Below, piece after piece: positions 7,578-17,155 of a DNA stretch of 31,054 nt. Below the pieces are notes generated by a model, which saw only the letters and a list, made by a program, of their open reading frames with translations, did not search any database and had not been told where the DNA came from. Source of the DNA: an uncultured Erysipelotrichaceae bacterium (GTDB lineage: Bacteria > Bacillota_I > Bacilli_A > Erysipelotrichales > Erysipelotrichaceae); contig CAJKOS010000008.1 of the NCBI GenBank assembly GCA_905201565.1, forward strand, positions 1-31,054. The letters are read 5' to 3'. The position numbers and the translations under genes were made by a program. The first letter of the stretch is position 1. Each line of letters starts with the position of its first letter.

Positions 7578-9755
7578 ATGATCAAAGTATTGAAATACAT
7601 GAAACCGTACTGGTTGTCCGTCCTCGGTGTCATTGTCTTTGTCTTTGGACAGGTACAATGTGACCTTGCCCTGCCGGACATGATGTCTGACATCGTCACC
7701 TATGGCATACAGTATGGTGGTATTACCACACCAATTCCTGAAGCCATGTCTTCTTCTACCATGGAACACATGGCATACTTCCTTGAAGATAGTGAATATG
7801 AAACATTCAAAGACAGCTATTCGCTTATCGAACAGGAAGATGCACAATACATCGATACGTATCCAGAACTTGCGAATGAGGATATCTATATCGCAAATCA
7901 ATATCTCGATAATTCTGATTATCAAAGAGCCTTCCTTGCGGTCACATCCCTCGAAAATGAAGAAGTGCTCACTTCCATGAACATTCCTTCAACAGATGCC
8001 CTCTATCAGGCAATGGATGCATCCCCTGAAATGCAGAACACCATCCTTTCTTCCATTGATGAAATGATGGATGGCTATACAGAAGAAAACCTCAGCAGTG
8101 CCTGTATCATGGCAGTTAAAACCGAGTATACAAAACTTGGCATGGATACCGATGCCATCCAGATGAAATACATCCTTGTGGAAGGTTTGAAAATGCTGGG
8201 TGTTACCCTGATCGGCTCCCTTTGCGCCATCGCTTCTGCCTACCTTGCCTCACGTACGGCAACTGCCGCATGCCGTGATATGCGCAAAGATGTCTTTGCC
8301 AGGGTGGAATCCTTCTCCCCAGCAGAGTTTTCTTCCTTCTCCACTGCCTCCCTGATTACACGAACCACAAACGATATCCAGCAGGTACAGATGTTAATGA
8401 CCATGTTGTTGAGAATTGTGTTATTAGCACCGATGATGGGTTTCACATCCCTGTTCAAAGTACTGCGCTATCCTTCCATGTTCTCCATCCTCTTATGGGT
8501 ATTGGCAGCGATCATCATCTTGATGGCAATTCTGTTCATCTTTGCTTTGCCAAAGTTCCGCATTATCCAGAAACTGCTCGACAAGCTCAACCTCGTCACC
8601 CGTGAACAGCTGGAAGGTATGCTTGTCATCCGTGCCTTTAACAACCAGTCCTATGAAGAAAAGAAGTTTGATGATGTAAACACCGACATCACCAAAGTAA
8701 ATATCTTTGTCAACAGACTCATGGCAATCATGATGCCGGCAATGACCTTCATCATGAGCTTTGCGTCCATCCTCATCGTCTGGTTTGGCGCACAGCAGAT
8801 CGACCTTGGCATCATGGACATCGGTTCGATGATGGCCTTCATCCAGTATGCAATGCATGTCCTCATGTCCTTCATGATCATTGCGGCTATCTTCATCATG
8901 ATTCCCCGTTCCTCTGTTTCAGCAGGAAGAATCAATGATGTCCTGGAAACAGAAGTATCCATCAAAGACAGTCAAAACCCAGTCCACCTTTCAACAAGCA
9001 GACAGCCTGTCGTATTCGACGATGTCTCCTTCCGGTATCCCGGTGCGGAAGAAGATGTGCTCAGTCACATCACCTTTACCGCAAATCCTGGAGAAACAGT
9101 TGCCTTCATCGGTTCTACCGGTTCTGGCAAGTCCACATTAATCAACCTGCTGCCACGTTTCTATGATGTAACAGATGGAAAGATCACCATCGGTGATGTG
9201 GACATCCGCGATGTAGCACAACATGAACTGCGAGACCATATTGGTTATGTACCACAGAAGGGGGTACTGTTCTCTGGTACGATTGAAAGCAACCTCCGCT
9301 ATGGAAATGAGACAGCAGATGAAGAAACACTGTCCAATGCCCTTTCTGTTTCCCAAGCAGAAGAATTTGTAAGCCGTATGCCAGAAGGCATCGATAGTCC
9401 AATTGCCCAGGGTGGTACAAATGTCTCCGGTGGTCAGAAACAAAGGCTCTCCATTGCCCGTGCATTGACCCGTAAAAATGCGGACATCTTCATCTTCGAT
9501 GACACCTTCAGTGCCCTTGACTATGCAACAGACGCAAAGCTGAGAAGTGCTTTGTCACAAATGGTCGCAAAGACAAAGGCAACGGTATTCATCGTCGCCC
9601 AGCGTGTATCCACAATCCGCAATGCGGACAAGATCATCGTCCTCGATGAAGGAAAGATGGCAGGTATTGGCACACATGACGAACTCATGAAGACCTGTAC
9701 CGTTTACCAGGAAATTGCCCATTCACAGCTCAGCCAGGAGGAACTTGCAAAATGA
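7578..9755 (+). CDS. ABC exporter subunit with degenerate ATPase site (heterodimer partner 1)
   Basis: Membrane-fused ABC half-transporter, probably a multidrug or metabolite exporter of the LmrCD/TM287-288 type. The membrane domain spans about residues 1-440 and the nucleotide-binding domain about 470-715. Walker A is GSTGSGKST (K518) and the signature is VSGGQ (616-620). The residue after the Walker B Asp is Asp (D642), not the catalytic Glu, and the switch residue is Gln (Q675) instead of His. This is the known pattern of the non-hydrolysing-site subunit. An unusual acidic insert of about 150 residues (roughly 45-195) separates the first and second membrane helices and should lie outside the cell. 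At 725 residues it is longer than typical half-transporters (about 580). The ATG overlap with the next gene supports an obligate pair. It is probably repressed by the divergent TetR protein. Confidence 0.93.
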   Translation: MIKVLKYMKPYWLSVLGVIVFVFGQVQCDLALPDMMSDIVTYGIQYGGITTPIPEAMSSSTMEHMAYFLEDSEYETFKDSYSLIEQEDAQYIDTYPELANEDIYIANQYLDNSDYQRAFLAVTSLENEEVLTSMNIPSTDALYQAMDASPEMQNTILSSIDEMMDGYTEENLSSACIMAVKTEYTKLGMDTDAIQMKYILVEGLKMLGVTLIGSLCAIASAYLASRTATAACRDMRKDVFARVESFSPAEFSSFSTASLITRTTNDIQQVQMLMTMLLRIVLLAPMMGFTSLFKVLRYPSMFSILLWVLAAIIILMAILFIFALPKFRIIQKLLDKLNLVTREQLEGMLVIRAFNNQSYEEKKFDDVNTDITKVNIFVNRLMAIMMPAMTFIMSFASILIVWFGAQQIDLGIMDIGSMMAFIQYAMHVLMSFMIIAAIFIMIPRSSVSAGRINDVLETEVSIKDSQNPVHLSTSRQPVVFDDVSFRYPGAEEDVLSHITFTANPGETVAFIGSTGSGKSTLINLLPRFYDVTDGKITIGDVDIRDVAQHELRDHIGYVPQKGVLFSGTIESNLRYGNETADEETLSNALSVSQAEEFVSRMPEGIDSPIAQGGTNVSGGQKQRLSIARALTRKNADIFIFDDTFSALDYATDAKLRSALSQMVAKTKATVFIVAQRVSTIRNADKIIVLDEGKMAGIGTHDELMKTCTVYQEIAHSQLSQEELAK

Positions 9756-11584
9756 CACAGAGACATCCACATAACAGAAACATGTCCAATGAAAAAGCAA
9801 AGAACTTCTCCGGTACAGCCAAAAGGTTATTGCACTATTTAAGACCATACTGGATTCCGATGATCATCTGCCTTGTCTTTGCGGCAGTTTCTACATGTTT
9901 TACCATCATCGGTCCAAAGATCCTCGGCAATGCGACCACAACCCTTGCACAAGGCATTGTCGCAAAGTACACCAATACCGGTGGAATCGACTTCGATAAG
10001 ATTTTCAACATCCTTCTCTCACTCACATTGATCTACCTTGCCTCCACACTGTTTTCCTATGTCCAGGGCTGGATTATGTCTACCATCACCCAGAAGATCA
10101 CCTACAACCTGCGCAAGGAAATAGAGGAAAAGATCAACCGGTTACCACTCAAATACTTCGATAAGGAAACCCATGGTGAAGTGCTTTCCCGCATCACAAA
10201 CGATGTGGACACCGTCTCACAGTCCCTCAACCAGTCTGTCCAGCAGATATTGACAAGTATTGTGACCGTCATCGGTATCCTTGCTATGATGCTTTCCATC
10301 TCGTGGGCATTGACACTGATGGCATTGATCGTTGTGCCGCTTTCTGGCATCGGTGCGATGTTAGTTGTCAAAAAGTCACAGGTCTACTTCAAAAGACAGC
10401 AGAACACACTGGCAGCGGTCAATGGTCATATTGAAGAAATGTATGGTGGTCACCTTGTCATGAAAGCATTCAATGGTGAAGAAAGATCCATTGAAGCCTT
10501 TGACAAATTGAACAATGACCTGCAGGACAGTGCATGGAAGTCACAATTCATGTCCGGGTTAATGCAGCCGATAACAGGCTTTGTCGGCAACCTTGGCTAT
10601 GTCGGTGTTACCGTACTTGGTGGATACCTTGCGATACACGGGCAGATGACAATCGGTGACATCCAGGCATTCATCCAGTATGTGAGAAACTTCAACCAGC
10701 CGATCACCCAGACCGCACAGATCATGAATGTATTGCAGTCGGTGGCAGCAGCTGCAGAAAGGGTGTTCACCTTCCTTGATGAGGAAGAGGAAGTACCGGA
10801 TACAGATAGTCCGATTTCCATCCGTGATGAAAATGGCAACATTCACATCAAAGGCAATGTCACCTTCGAAGATGTATGCTTTGGTTATGATCCTGACAAG
10901 ATCATCATCCATGACTTCAGCTGTTACTTCCCGGCTGGTTCTCAAATTGCCATCGTCGGTCCTACCGGTGCTGGTAAGACAACCATTGTGAAACTGTTGA
11001 TGCGCTTCTATGAACTCAACAGCGGTCACATTTACATCGATGGCAAAAAGACAACCGAACTCACAAAGAAAGACCTGAGAGACTGCTTTGGTATGGTATT
11101 GCAGGACGCATGGCTATCCAGCGATACGGTGATGGAAAACATCCGCTATGGCAGGATGGACGCCACTGATGAAGAAGTCATCAATGCGGCAAAAGCTGCC
11201 TGTGTCGACCACTTCATCAGAACCCTTGACCATGGTTATAACACCATGATCAACGAGGAGAGTTCCAACATCTCCCAGGGACAAAAACAGCTGTTGACCA
11301 TCGCAAGAGCCTATCTCTCTGATCCAAAGATTCTGATTCTTGATGAAGCAACTTCTTCCGTTGATACAAGAACTGAAGTTCTCATCCAGAGAGGTATGGA
11401 AAACCTCATGAAGGGCAGAACATCCTTTGTCATCGCCCACCGCCTTTCCACCATCCGCAATGCGGATATGATCCTGTGTATGGACCATGGGGATATTGTG
11501 GAAATTGGCACCCATGAACAGCTTCTTGAAAAAAATGGTTTCTATGCAAAGCTGTATAACTCACAATTTGAAGAAACTGCATAA
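9752..11584 (+). CDS. ABC exporter subunit with catalytic ATPase site (heterodimer partner 2)
   Basis: Second half of the heterodimeric exporter, 610 residues, with six predicted membrane helices in about residues 35-330 and the nucleotide-binding domain in about 370-605. Walker A is GPTGAGKTT (K409), Walker B has D531 and catalytic E532, and the switch is AHR (H563). Its signature is ISQGQ (508-511 is SQGQ) rather than LSGGQ. Together with the Asp and Gln in the partner subunit, this produces one active and one degenerate ATP site, as known for this family. It overlaps the upstream gene by 4 bp (ATGA) with AGGAGG a little upstream. A TTG or internal ATG start (MSNEKAKN, codon 11) is possible but less well placed. 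The transcript ends at the terminator at 11589. Confidence 0.94.
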   Translation: MTQRHPHNRNMSNEKAKNFSGTAKRLLHYLRPYWIPMIICLVFAAVSTCFTIIGPKILGNATTTLAQGIVAKYTNTGGIDFDKIFNILLSLTLIYLASTLFSYVQGWIMSTITQKITYNLRKEIEEKINRLPLKYFDKETHGEVLSRITNDVDTVSQSLNQSVQQILTSIVTVIGILAMMLSISWALTLMALIVVPLSGIGAMLVVKKSQVYFKRQQNTLAAVNGHIEEMYGGHLVMKAFNGEERSIEAFDKLNNDLQDSAWKSQFMSGLMQPITGFVGNLGYVGVTVLGGYLAIHGQMTIGDIQAFIQYVRNFNQPITQTAQIMNVLQSVAAAAERVFTFLDEEEEVPDTDSPISIRDENGNIHIKGNVTFEDVCFGYDPDKIIIHDFSCYFPAGSQIAIVGPTGAGKTTIVKLLMRFYELNSGHIYIDGKKTTELTKKDLRDCFGMVLQDAWLSSDTVMENIRYGRMDATDEEVINAAKAACVDHFIRTLDHGYNTMINEESSNISQGQKQLLTIARAYLSDPKILILDEATSSVDTRTEVLIQRGMENLMKGRTSFVIAHRLSTIRNADMILCMDHGDIVEIGTHEQLLEKNGFYAKLYNSQFEETA

Positions 11585-11588
11585 GATT

Positions 11589-11611
11589 AGCACCTGCGGG
11601 TGCTTTTCTTT
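11589..11611 (+). terminator. Intrinsic terminator of the ABC exporter operon
   Basis: AGCACC (11589-11594), loop TGCG, GGTGCT (11599-11604), then TTTTCTTT. It begins 4 bases after the exporter stop codon and runs into the asnA promoter. Confidence 0.85.
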
Positions 11612-11612
11612 G

Positions 11613-11621
11613 TGGTAAAAT
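11613..11621 (+). promoter_or_regulatory. Putative extended -10 promoter of asnA
   Basis: TGGTAAAAT is an extended -10 element (TG at 11613, TAAAAT at 11616-11621). No good -35 is seen, because that position falls in the preceding terminator. The transcript start would be near 11628, leaving a short leader with GGAGGA at 11635-11640. No T-box or other leader RNA fits in this space. Confidence 0.5.
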
Positions 11622-11647
11622 GTTTTCATTATATGGAGGATAAACTT

Positions 11648-12658
11648 ATGCGTCTTTCTATACCAGAGAATTACAATCCTGTATTGTCTGTAAGAGACAC
11701 CCAGGAAGCGATCAAATACATCCGTGATACATTCCAGAAGGAACTCGGCAGAGAAATGAATCTTTCCAGAATCAGTGCCCCGCTGTTTGTGACACGTTCT
11801 TCTGGTCTTAATGACAACCTCAATGGTTTTGAACGTCCGGTATCCTTCGATGCCCAGGAACTGCCTGATGAAAGGCTGGAAGTTGTCCACTCCCTTGCCA
11901 AGTGGAAGAGATTTGCCTTAAAGAAATATGACTTTGCGGTTCATGAAGGTCTCTACACAAACATGAACGCCATCCGCAGAGATGAAATCCTCGACAACCT
12001 GCATTCCATGTATGTTGACCAGTGGGACTGGGAAAAGGTCATCCGCAAGGAAGAGAGAACAAAGGAAACATTAGAGGCAACGGTCCGTACCATCTTCAAG
12101 GTCATCAAACATATGGAACATGAAGTCTGGTACAAATATCCGGAAGCTGTATGCCACCTGGCTGATGATGTGTACTTCATCACTTCTGAAAAGCTCGAAG
12201 ACCTCTACCCTGACCTTTCTCCTCGTGACAGGGAAACTGCCATCACAAGAGAAAAGAAATGCGTGTTCATCGAACATATTGGCAAACCGCTCAAGCGCAG
12301 TGGCAAACCACATGATGGAAGAGCACCTGACTATGATGACTGGGATCTCAATGGTGACCTGTTCTTCTGGCTGCCATCGTTACAGACTGCCCTGGAAATT
12401 TCTTCCATGGGTATCCGTGTTGATGAAGAATCCATCGTTTCCCAGTGTAAAGCAGCACATTGTGAAGGAAGGCTCACCCTGCCATACCACCAGGCAGTCA
12501 TTCACAAAGAACTGCCATATACCATCGGTGGTGGTATCGGTCAGTCAAGACTGTGCATGTTGTTGTTAAATAAGGCACATATCGGTGAAGTACAGGCCTC
12601 CCTATGGCCTGAACAGATGATTGAAGAATGCACAAAGCACAACATTCCATTACTCTGA
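11648..12658 (+). CDS. asnA: Aspartate-ammonia ligase (ammonia-dependent asparagine synthetase)
   Basis: Makes asparagine from aspartate, ammonia and ATP (AMP-forming). The fold is related to class II aminoacyl-tRNA synthetases. Seen: [46 protein letters not shown]-like [28 protein letters not shown] [10 protein letters not shown] and [15 protein letters not shown]. Length is 336 residues, against about 330 in E. coli. GGAGGA seven bases before the ATG at 11648 fixes the start. The frame extends upstream through a GTG at 11600, but that would begin inside the terminator. It is a single-gene unit between two terminators. It consumes aspartate, whereas the asparaginase at 22753-23745 makes it. 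Confidence 0.96.
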   Translation: MRLSIPENYNPVLSVRDTQEAIKYIRDTFQKELGREMNLSRISAPLFVTRSSGLNDNLNGFERPVSFDAQELPDERLEVVHSLAKWKRFALKKYDFAVHEGLYTNMNAIRRDEILDNLHSMYVDQWDWEKVIRKEERTKETLEATVRTIFKVIKHMEHEVWYKYPEAVCHLADDVYFITSEKLEDLYPDLSPRDRETAITREKKCVFIEHIGKPLKRSGKPHDGRAPDYDDWDLNGDLFFWLPSLQTALEISSMGIRVDEESIVSQCKAAHCEGRLTLPYHQAVIHKELPYTIGGGIGQSRLCMLLLNKAHIGEVQASLWPEQMIEECTKHNIPLL

Positions 12659-12684
12659 AAGCATATCTCACATATGCTTTTTCT
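12658..12684 (+). terminator. Intrinsic terminator of asnA
   Basis: AAAGCATAT (12658-12666), loop CTCAC, ATATGCTTT (12672-12680), then TTCTTT. A nine-pair perfect stem starting in the asnA stop codon. Confidence 0.88.
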
Positions 12685-12695
12685 TTCACTTGTCG

Positions 12696-12701
12696 TACAA
12701 T
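12696..12701 (+). promoter_or_regulatory. Putative -10 box for the HAAS/DUF4097-like gene
   Basis: TACAAT ends 6 bases before the ATG at 12708, and no SD precedes that ATG. If used, the transcript would be leaderless. The -35 region falls on the asnA terminator and shows no convincing match, so this is tentative. Confidence 0.35.
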
Positions 12702-12707
12702 ACAGCT

Positions 12708-13898
12708 ATGAACAAACAGGCATATCTTTCCGCCATTGCGGACAAAATCAAAAACTATCCAGAATCCCTGCAAAAGGAAATATTGAAGTCTTACTACATC
12801 CAGTATGATGCACTATTGGAGGATGGATACAGTGAAGATGAAATTCTCTACCACCTGGGTACACCATCGGAAGTCTATATCGAAGTGTGCAAAACCTATG
12901 GAGAAATGGAGAACAGAGGTTCTGCCGAAGAGATGAAGAGCAGCTTTTCAACACTAGCCAAAAGCAGTATGAAACTGTTCTCCACCCTTGGTGAAGCTGT
13001 TGGAAAATCCGTTTCGGAAGGCATCCGGGAAACAAAAGTCAAAGCCATCCATGACCGCTTTGCCAAAGATTATCTCGTGCCCATCCCCATGGAAGGCAAT
13101 TGCCATCATCTCGTCATCCATTGCGGAAAAAAACCGGTAACGGTTTATCTCATGAGTGGACCGACACTTTCCTTTTGTGTCACACCGGTTTCGGAAAGCC
13201 GCGCAACAGCCGACTTTGATAGCGATGGCGAAACAATTACATTGAGCGTCAAACATGGTGAAGCAAAACTTTCCGTTATGGTACCGGATTTCATCACAAC
13301 CCTGGAAGCACTCACCGGTCAGAACATCAATGCCTCTGAGCTTTCCTGCAATGCCATCACATTGACCACAAGCTCAGGTGCCATTTTCCTTGATCGCACC
13401 AGTGCTAAAACCATCACTGCTGAAGCCACATCAGAAAATGTCACCATGCAGCATAGTACCCTTGAAACGATGCGCATCAATACAAGATCCGGAGAAATCC
13501 GCCTCTATGATGTACAGGGCACATTGTACGCAAAATCCACTTCAGGTGATGTCAAAGCAGAACGTTTCATCGGTCCGAAGTTCCTGTTAGAAACAAAGTC
13601 CGGCAATATCACACTTTCTGTAGACTGTGCAACTATTTCATTGAATTCTTCCTATGGAAATGTGCATATCTTCAACACAAGCACACCAGAAATCCTTGCG
13701 GTCGCAACCAATTCCGGAAACATCGATTGTTCTTTACTCAGAGGAAGTTATTCCGCCCGCATTACTTGCCGGGAGAACAACTTTGATAACCGCACAGATT
13801 TGCCGGTTTCTGTCATTGACAAAACCATGCGCATTGTCGGACGAGGAAAAGCGGCAGTAGACCTTTCCACAAAGAGTGGATTTATCACTTTATCTTAG
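12708..13898 (+). CDS. HAAS-domain and DUF4097-like beta-helix protein, function unknown
   Basis: The first about 75 residues (MNKQAYLSAIADKIKNYPE, then DALLEDGYSEDEILYHLGTP) match the HAAS/DUF1700 helical domain, found in Firmicute membrane-stress and anti-sigma-like proteins. A linker with amphipathic helices (about 75-125) follows. From about 130 to the end is a repetitive beta domain of the DUF4097/DUF4098 kind, with recurring turns such as TSSGAIFLD, TRSGEIRLYD, STSGDVKAE, TKSGNITLS, TNSGNIDCS and TKSGFITLS, one every 20 or so residues. Length is 396. I see no signal peptide and no hydrophobic membrane segment, unusual because such proteins are generally membrane-anchored. No PadR-type regulator is adjacent. 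The start is the ATG where HAAS homology begins; there is no SD. The stop TAG overlaps the AGGAGG of the helicase gene, so the two are co-transcribed. Confidence 0.75.
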   Translation: MNKQAYLSAIADKIKNYPESLQKEILKSYYIQYDALLEDGYSEDEILYHLGTPSEVYIEVCKTYGEMENRGSAEEMKSSFSTLAKSSMKLFSTLGEAVGKSVSEGIRETKVKAIHDRFAKDYLVPIPMEGNCHHLVIHCGKKPVTVYLMSGPTLSFCVTPVSESRATADFDSDGETITLSVKHGEAKLSVMVPDFITTLEALTGQNINASELSCNAITLTTSSGAIFLDRTSAKTITAEATSENVTMQHSTLETMRINTRSGEIRLYDVQGTLYAKSTSGDVKAERFIGPKFLLETKSGNITLSVDCATISLNSSYGNVHIFNTSTPEILAVATNSGNIDCSLLRGSYSARITCRENNFDNRTDLPVSVIDKTMRIVGRGKAAVDLSTKSGFITLS

Positions 13899-13911
13899 GA
13901 GGAAAATCACT

Positions 13912-16900
13912 TTGAAAAACGATTCTTTTTTCAGAAAACATGACCTGTCTCAATCTTTTCAGCCAGAATATCGCAAAAAAGGGTTGCGTTTGTTCTATGA
14001 TGGCGAATGCAGAAATTATCTGGCTGAATATTCACAAGATGGGAAAACTGTAGATATTACCTGTGATTTTCCCGATGATCATATTTATGGCACACGTATC
14101 ACTGTCCTGCTTGACGATCCAACAAGATTTGGTGCTTCATGCAGCTGCCCTGCCTCACAAAAAGATCATGAATGTGAACATCTTGCTGCACTTGCGTATG
14201 CTTTGACCCAATATAAGGTACGAAAATATATTCCTGAAACAACTGCTGATCCCGACTCATCAGATGAATTTCTGGATTTGCTGGATGATATAAATGGAGA
14301 AAACGAGACAGGAGATAAAAAGGGGACGGTTGAGCTTCTTCCTGTTATCTACTATGAAGATGATTCCTCTCTACTACACATCCGTTTCCGTATTGGAGAA
14401 GGTAAAAATACCTACCTTATTCAAAATCTCGACCAGTTTCTGGATGACCTCTCTGACCATAACATGCACCGCTATGGGAAAAAACTTGCCTTTAAGCACT
14501 ATGTTTCTGCCTTCACCGACACCGCAAAAGAATTTATTGCTCTGATCAAAGATATGCATTTTGATTTGAAGGTTTCTGGCAATACCTATTCCTACTACTA
14601 TTTCAGACCTTCTCTATTTGATAAAATGATCAATCTGAAACCTGTCTTTCTGGACCGGTTTATGCAAATTGCTGAAAAAACCGGACTGACAGCTGAAATT
14701 CCTTCAGAATCTTATTCCTATACTGTGAAGTTCTCGCATGAGCCGCCTGCCTTTAAGAGTACTCTTACAAAAGAAGGAAATGGATTCAGGCTCACAATGA
14801 ACGCTCCCTATTGTATGTTCTCCGGCACCACATACTATTATGCTTTTGCAATGGACGATACGTTACACATATGGCCAAAGCAGGATAGTAATTACTCTCA
14901 CATACTCAGCTTTATCAATTATTCTCACGGTTCAGCTCACTATATTAACAAAAGAGATCTCCCTGCTTTCTCCCGTACGCTTTATCCATTCCTGAAAGAT
15001 AATACAGAGTTGAACGCTCCTGACTTTGATGTGACAGATTACATTCCAGAAACACCCACCTTCTCTCTCTTCCTGGATATCCATGAAGATAATGCTGTCC
15101 ACGCAAAGCTTGAAGCGGAGTACAAATCTCACAAATATAATCTGTTTCTGGGTCCAAGCCCATTAAACAAACGCGATTCTGTTGCAGAACAAAACATGTG
15201 CAATATGCTCACGAAATGGTGCACTGAAAATGATGAAGAAACATCCACTTTTGTTATGCCAATCGAAAGTGATGATCAGCTGTATGACTTTCTTTCCATC
15301 GGTGTCACAGAAATGCAGCATCACGCCACCGTTTATCTTGGGGATGGTCTGAAACGGTTTGCCATTATGAAACAGCCGGTTGTGACGGTCGGTGTATCCG
15401 CAACCAAAAGCGTATTACAGCTGAATCTGCAGGCAGATACGCTTTCCAACGAACAAATTTCCGAAATCCTTTCCCGTTATACGCGGAAAAAGAAGTATAT
15501 CCGTTTGAAGAATGGTGCATTTATCCGTGTGGATGATCCGGATTCCATCGAACACCTGCAACACATCCAGGATGTTTTACAACTGAAGACAAAAGAGATC
15601 ACAAAAGGCTCTGTGCGCCTTCCACGTTACAGAGCTATGTATCTGGATGGACTTGCGGAAGATGAAAACTTCACTATCCGTAAAGACAAAAAGTTTGTCA
15701 GCTTCATCAATAAACTGAAAGATATTGATGTTGACAAGTCCCCTATACCGCAAACAATGAAACAAATCTTGCGTCCCTATCAGATAGATGGTGTAAGATG
15801 GCTGAATGCCTTGCAGGAATGTGGACTGGGTGCGTTACTGGCAGATGAAATGGGGCTTGGCAAAACACTACAGGTTCTTTCCTTCATCCAGTCACATCCG
15901 GAATTTGAAAATATTCTTGTGGTCTGTCCTGCTTCCCTTGTGTACAACTGGTATGCGGAAGTCAAAAAATTTACCCCCGATATTTCCTGCATGATGATTA
16001 CGGGAAATGCGGAAGAAAGAACAGCTTTACTCCATCAGACAAAAGAAACAAAGATCATCATTACTTCGTATGACCTGTTGAGAAGAGATCTCGAGCAATA
16101 TCAGTCCATGCATTTTGATGTGCAAATTATTGATGAAGCACAGTATATCAAGAATTCCACAACCCAGGCTTCACAGGCTGTCAAAACAATTGACTCAGAA
16201 TTCCGCATTGCATTGACCGGAACTCCAATTGAAAACAGATTGTCCGAACTATGGTCTCTCTTCGACTACATCCTTCCGGGTTTCTTTGGAACTTATACAC
16301 ATTTCAGAAAACTGTATGAACTTCCTATCAGCAAGCACAAGGAACAGCAGGCAGAAAAAGAATTACAATCGCTTATCCGTCCATTCATCCTGCGCAGAAG
16401 GAAGAAAGATGTTCTCAAAGACCTCCCAGAGAAACTGGAAGAAGTCTACTATGCCTATCCCGATAAAGAACAGCAACAACTCTATGAAGCACGTGTACAA
16501 AGGCTCAAGCAGAATCTTGCCCGCACAAGCGAAAAAGACTTCAACACTGCAAAAATCGAAATTCTTGCAGAACTCACACGCCTCAGGGAAATCTGTTGTG
16601 ATCCATCTCTTCTCTATGAAAACTACAAAGGCGAATCTGCCAAGACTGAGCTCTGCATACGCCTTTTATCACAAGCTGTTGAATCCGGACATCAGGTATT
16701 ACTTTTCTCACAATTCACAACCATGTTTGATATCCTGACTAAACGCATGGAAGAAGAAGGTATTACCTACAACCTGCTGACCGGTTCTACACCTGTCAAA
16801 GAGCGTGCAAAACTCGTAGAATCTTTCCAGAAAGGCGAAGTACAGGTCTTCTGCATTTCTCTTAAAGCTGGTGGTACTGGTCTGAATCTCACGGCTGCAG

Positions 16901-17145
16901 ATATCGTCATCCACTACGATCCATGGTGGAATACAGCTGTTGAAAACCAGGCAAGTGACAGAGCGCACCGCATTGGGCAAACAAATGTTGTAACTGTCTA
17001 TCGATTGATACTCAAGGACACTATTGAAGAACGGATTGTCCAGATGCAGGATGATAAACAGGATCTTGCGGAAAGAATGTTATCTGGTGAAGGTATATCG
17101 GGTGCAGCTTTCAGCAAAGAAGATTTGATGAACATGCTTAAATAA
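13912..17145 (+). CDS. SWI2/SNF2-family helicase with SWIM zinc finger
   Basis: DNA-dependent ATPase and translocase of the bacterial SNF2 (HepA/RapA-like) group; the cellular role is unknown. N-terminal SWIM zinc motif: C77-x-C79 and C88-x-H90. A bacterial SNF2-associated region covers about 140-600. The helicase core has motif I ADEMGLGKT (K651), motif II DEAQ (741-744), motif III LTGTPIENRLSELWS, and in the second lobe SLKAGGTGLNLTAAD and QASDRAHRIGQ (R1017, R1020). Length is 1,077 residues. The start is TTG at 13912, nine bases after AGGAGG. A GTG 12 codons upstream is in frame but lies inside the preceding gene with no SD. The two genes are coupled through the overlapping stop and SD. 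Some SNF2 proteins of this type belong to defence islands, but nothing else here does, so a housekeeping role is equally possible. Confidence 0.92.
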   Translation: MKNDSFFRKHDLSQSFQPEYRKKGLRLFYDGECRNYLAEYSQDGKTVDITCDFPDDHIYGTRITVLLDDPTRFGASCSCPASQKDHECEHLAALAYALTQYKVRKYIPETTADPDSSDEFLDLLDDINGENETGDKKGTVELLPVIYYEDDSSLLHIRFRIGEGKNTYLIQNLDQFLDDLSDHNMHRYGKKLAFKHYVSAFTDTAKEFIALIKDMHFDLKVSGNTYSYYYFRPSLFDKMINLKPVFLDRFMQIAEKTGLTAEIPSESYSYTVKFSHEPPAFKSTLTKEGNGFRLTMNAPYCMFSGTTYYYAFAMDDTLHIWPKQDSNYSHILSFINYSHGSAHYINKRDLPAFSRTLYPFLKDNTELNAPDFDVTDYIPETPTFSLFLDIHEDNAVHAKLEAEYKSHKYNLFLGPSPLNKRDSVAEQNMCNMLTKWCTENDEETSTFVMPIESDDQLYDFLSIGVTEMQHHATVYLGDGLKRFAIMKQPVVTVGVSATKSVLQLNLQADTLSNEQISEILSRYTRKKKYIRLKNGAFIRVDDPDSIEHLQHIQDVLQLKTKEITKGSVRLPRYRAMYLDGLAEDENFTIRKDKKFVSFINKLKDIDVDKSPIPQTMKQILRPYQIDGVRWLNALQECGLGALLADEMGLGKTLQVLSFIQSHPEFENILVVCPASLVYNWYAEVKKFTPDISCMMITGNAEERTALLHQTKETKIIITSYDLLRRDLEQYQSMHFDVQIIDEAQYIKNSTTQASQAVKTIDSEFRIALTGTPIENRLSELWSLFDYILPGFFGTYTHFRKLYELPISKHKEQQAEKELQSLIRPFILRRRKKDVLKDLPEKLEEVYYAYPDKEQQQLYEARVQRLKQNLARTSEKDFNTAKIEILAELTRLREICCDPSLLYENYKGESAKTELCIRLLSQAVESGHQVLLFSQFTTMFDILTKRMEEEGITYNLLTGSTPVKERAKLVESFQKGEVQVFCISLKAGGTGLNLTAADIVIHYDPWWNTAVENQASDRAHRIGQTNVVTVYRLILKDTIEERIVQMQDDKQDLAERMLSGEGISGAAFSKEDLMNMLK

Positions 17146-17155
17146 CTGAGGCAGT

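Noticed and set aside
11622..11647. T-box or other amino-acid-responsive leader before asnA
   Set aside because: Only about 20 nt lie between the predicted transcript start and the ATG; too short for any such structure.
11600..11647. Upstream GTG start for asnA
   Set aside because: It begins inside the preceding terminator, lacks an SD, and adds residues absent from the family.
13912..17145. Defence island (DISARM- or similar SNF2-containing system)
   Set aside because: Only the SNF2 gene resembles such systems; no methylase, nuclease or phospholipase-like partner is nearby, and flanks are core metabolism.
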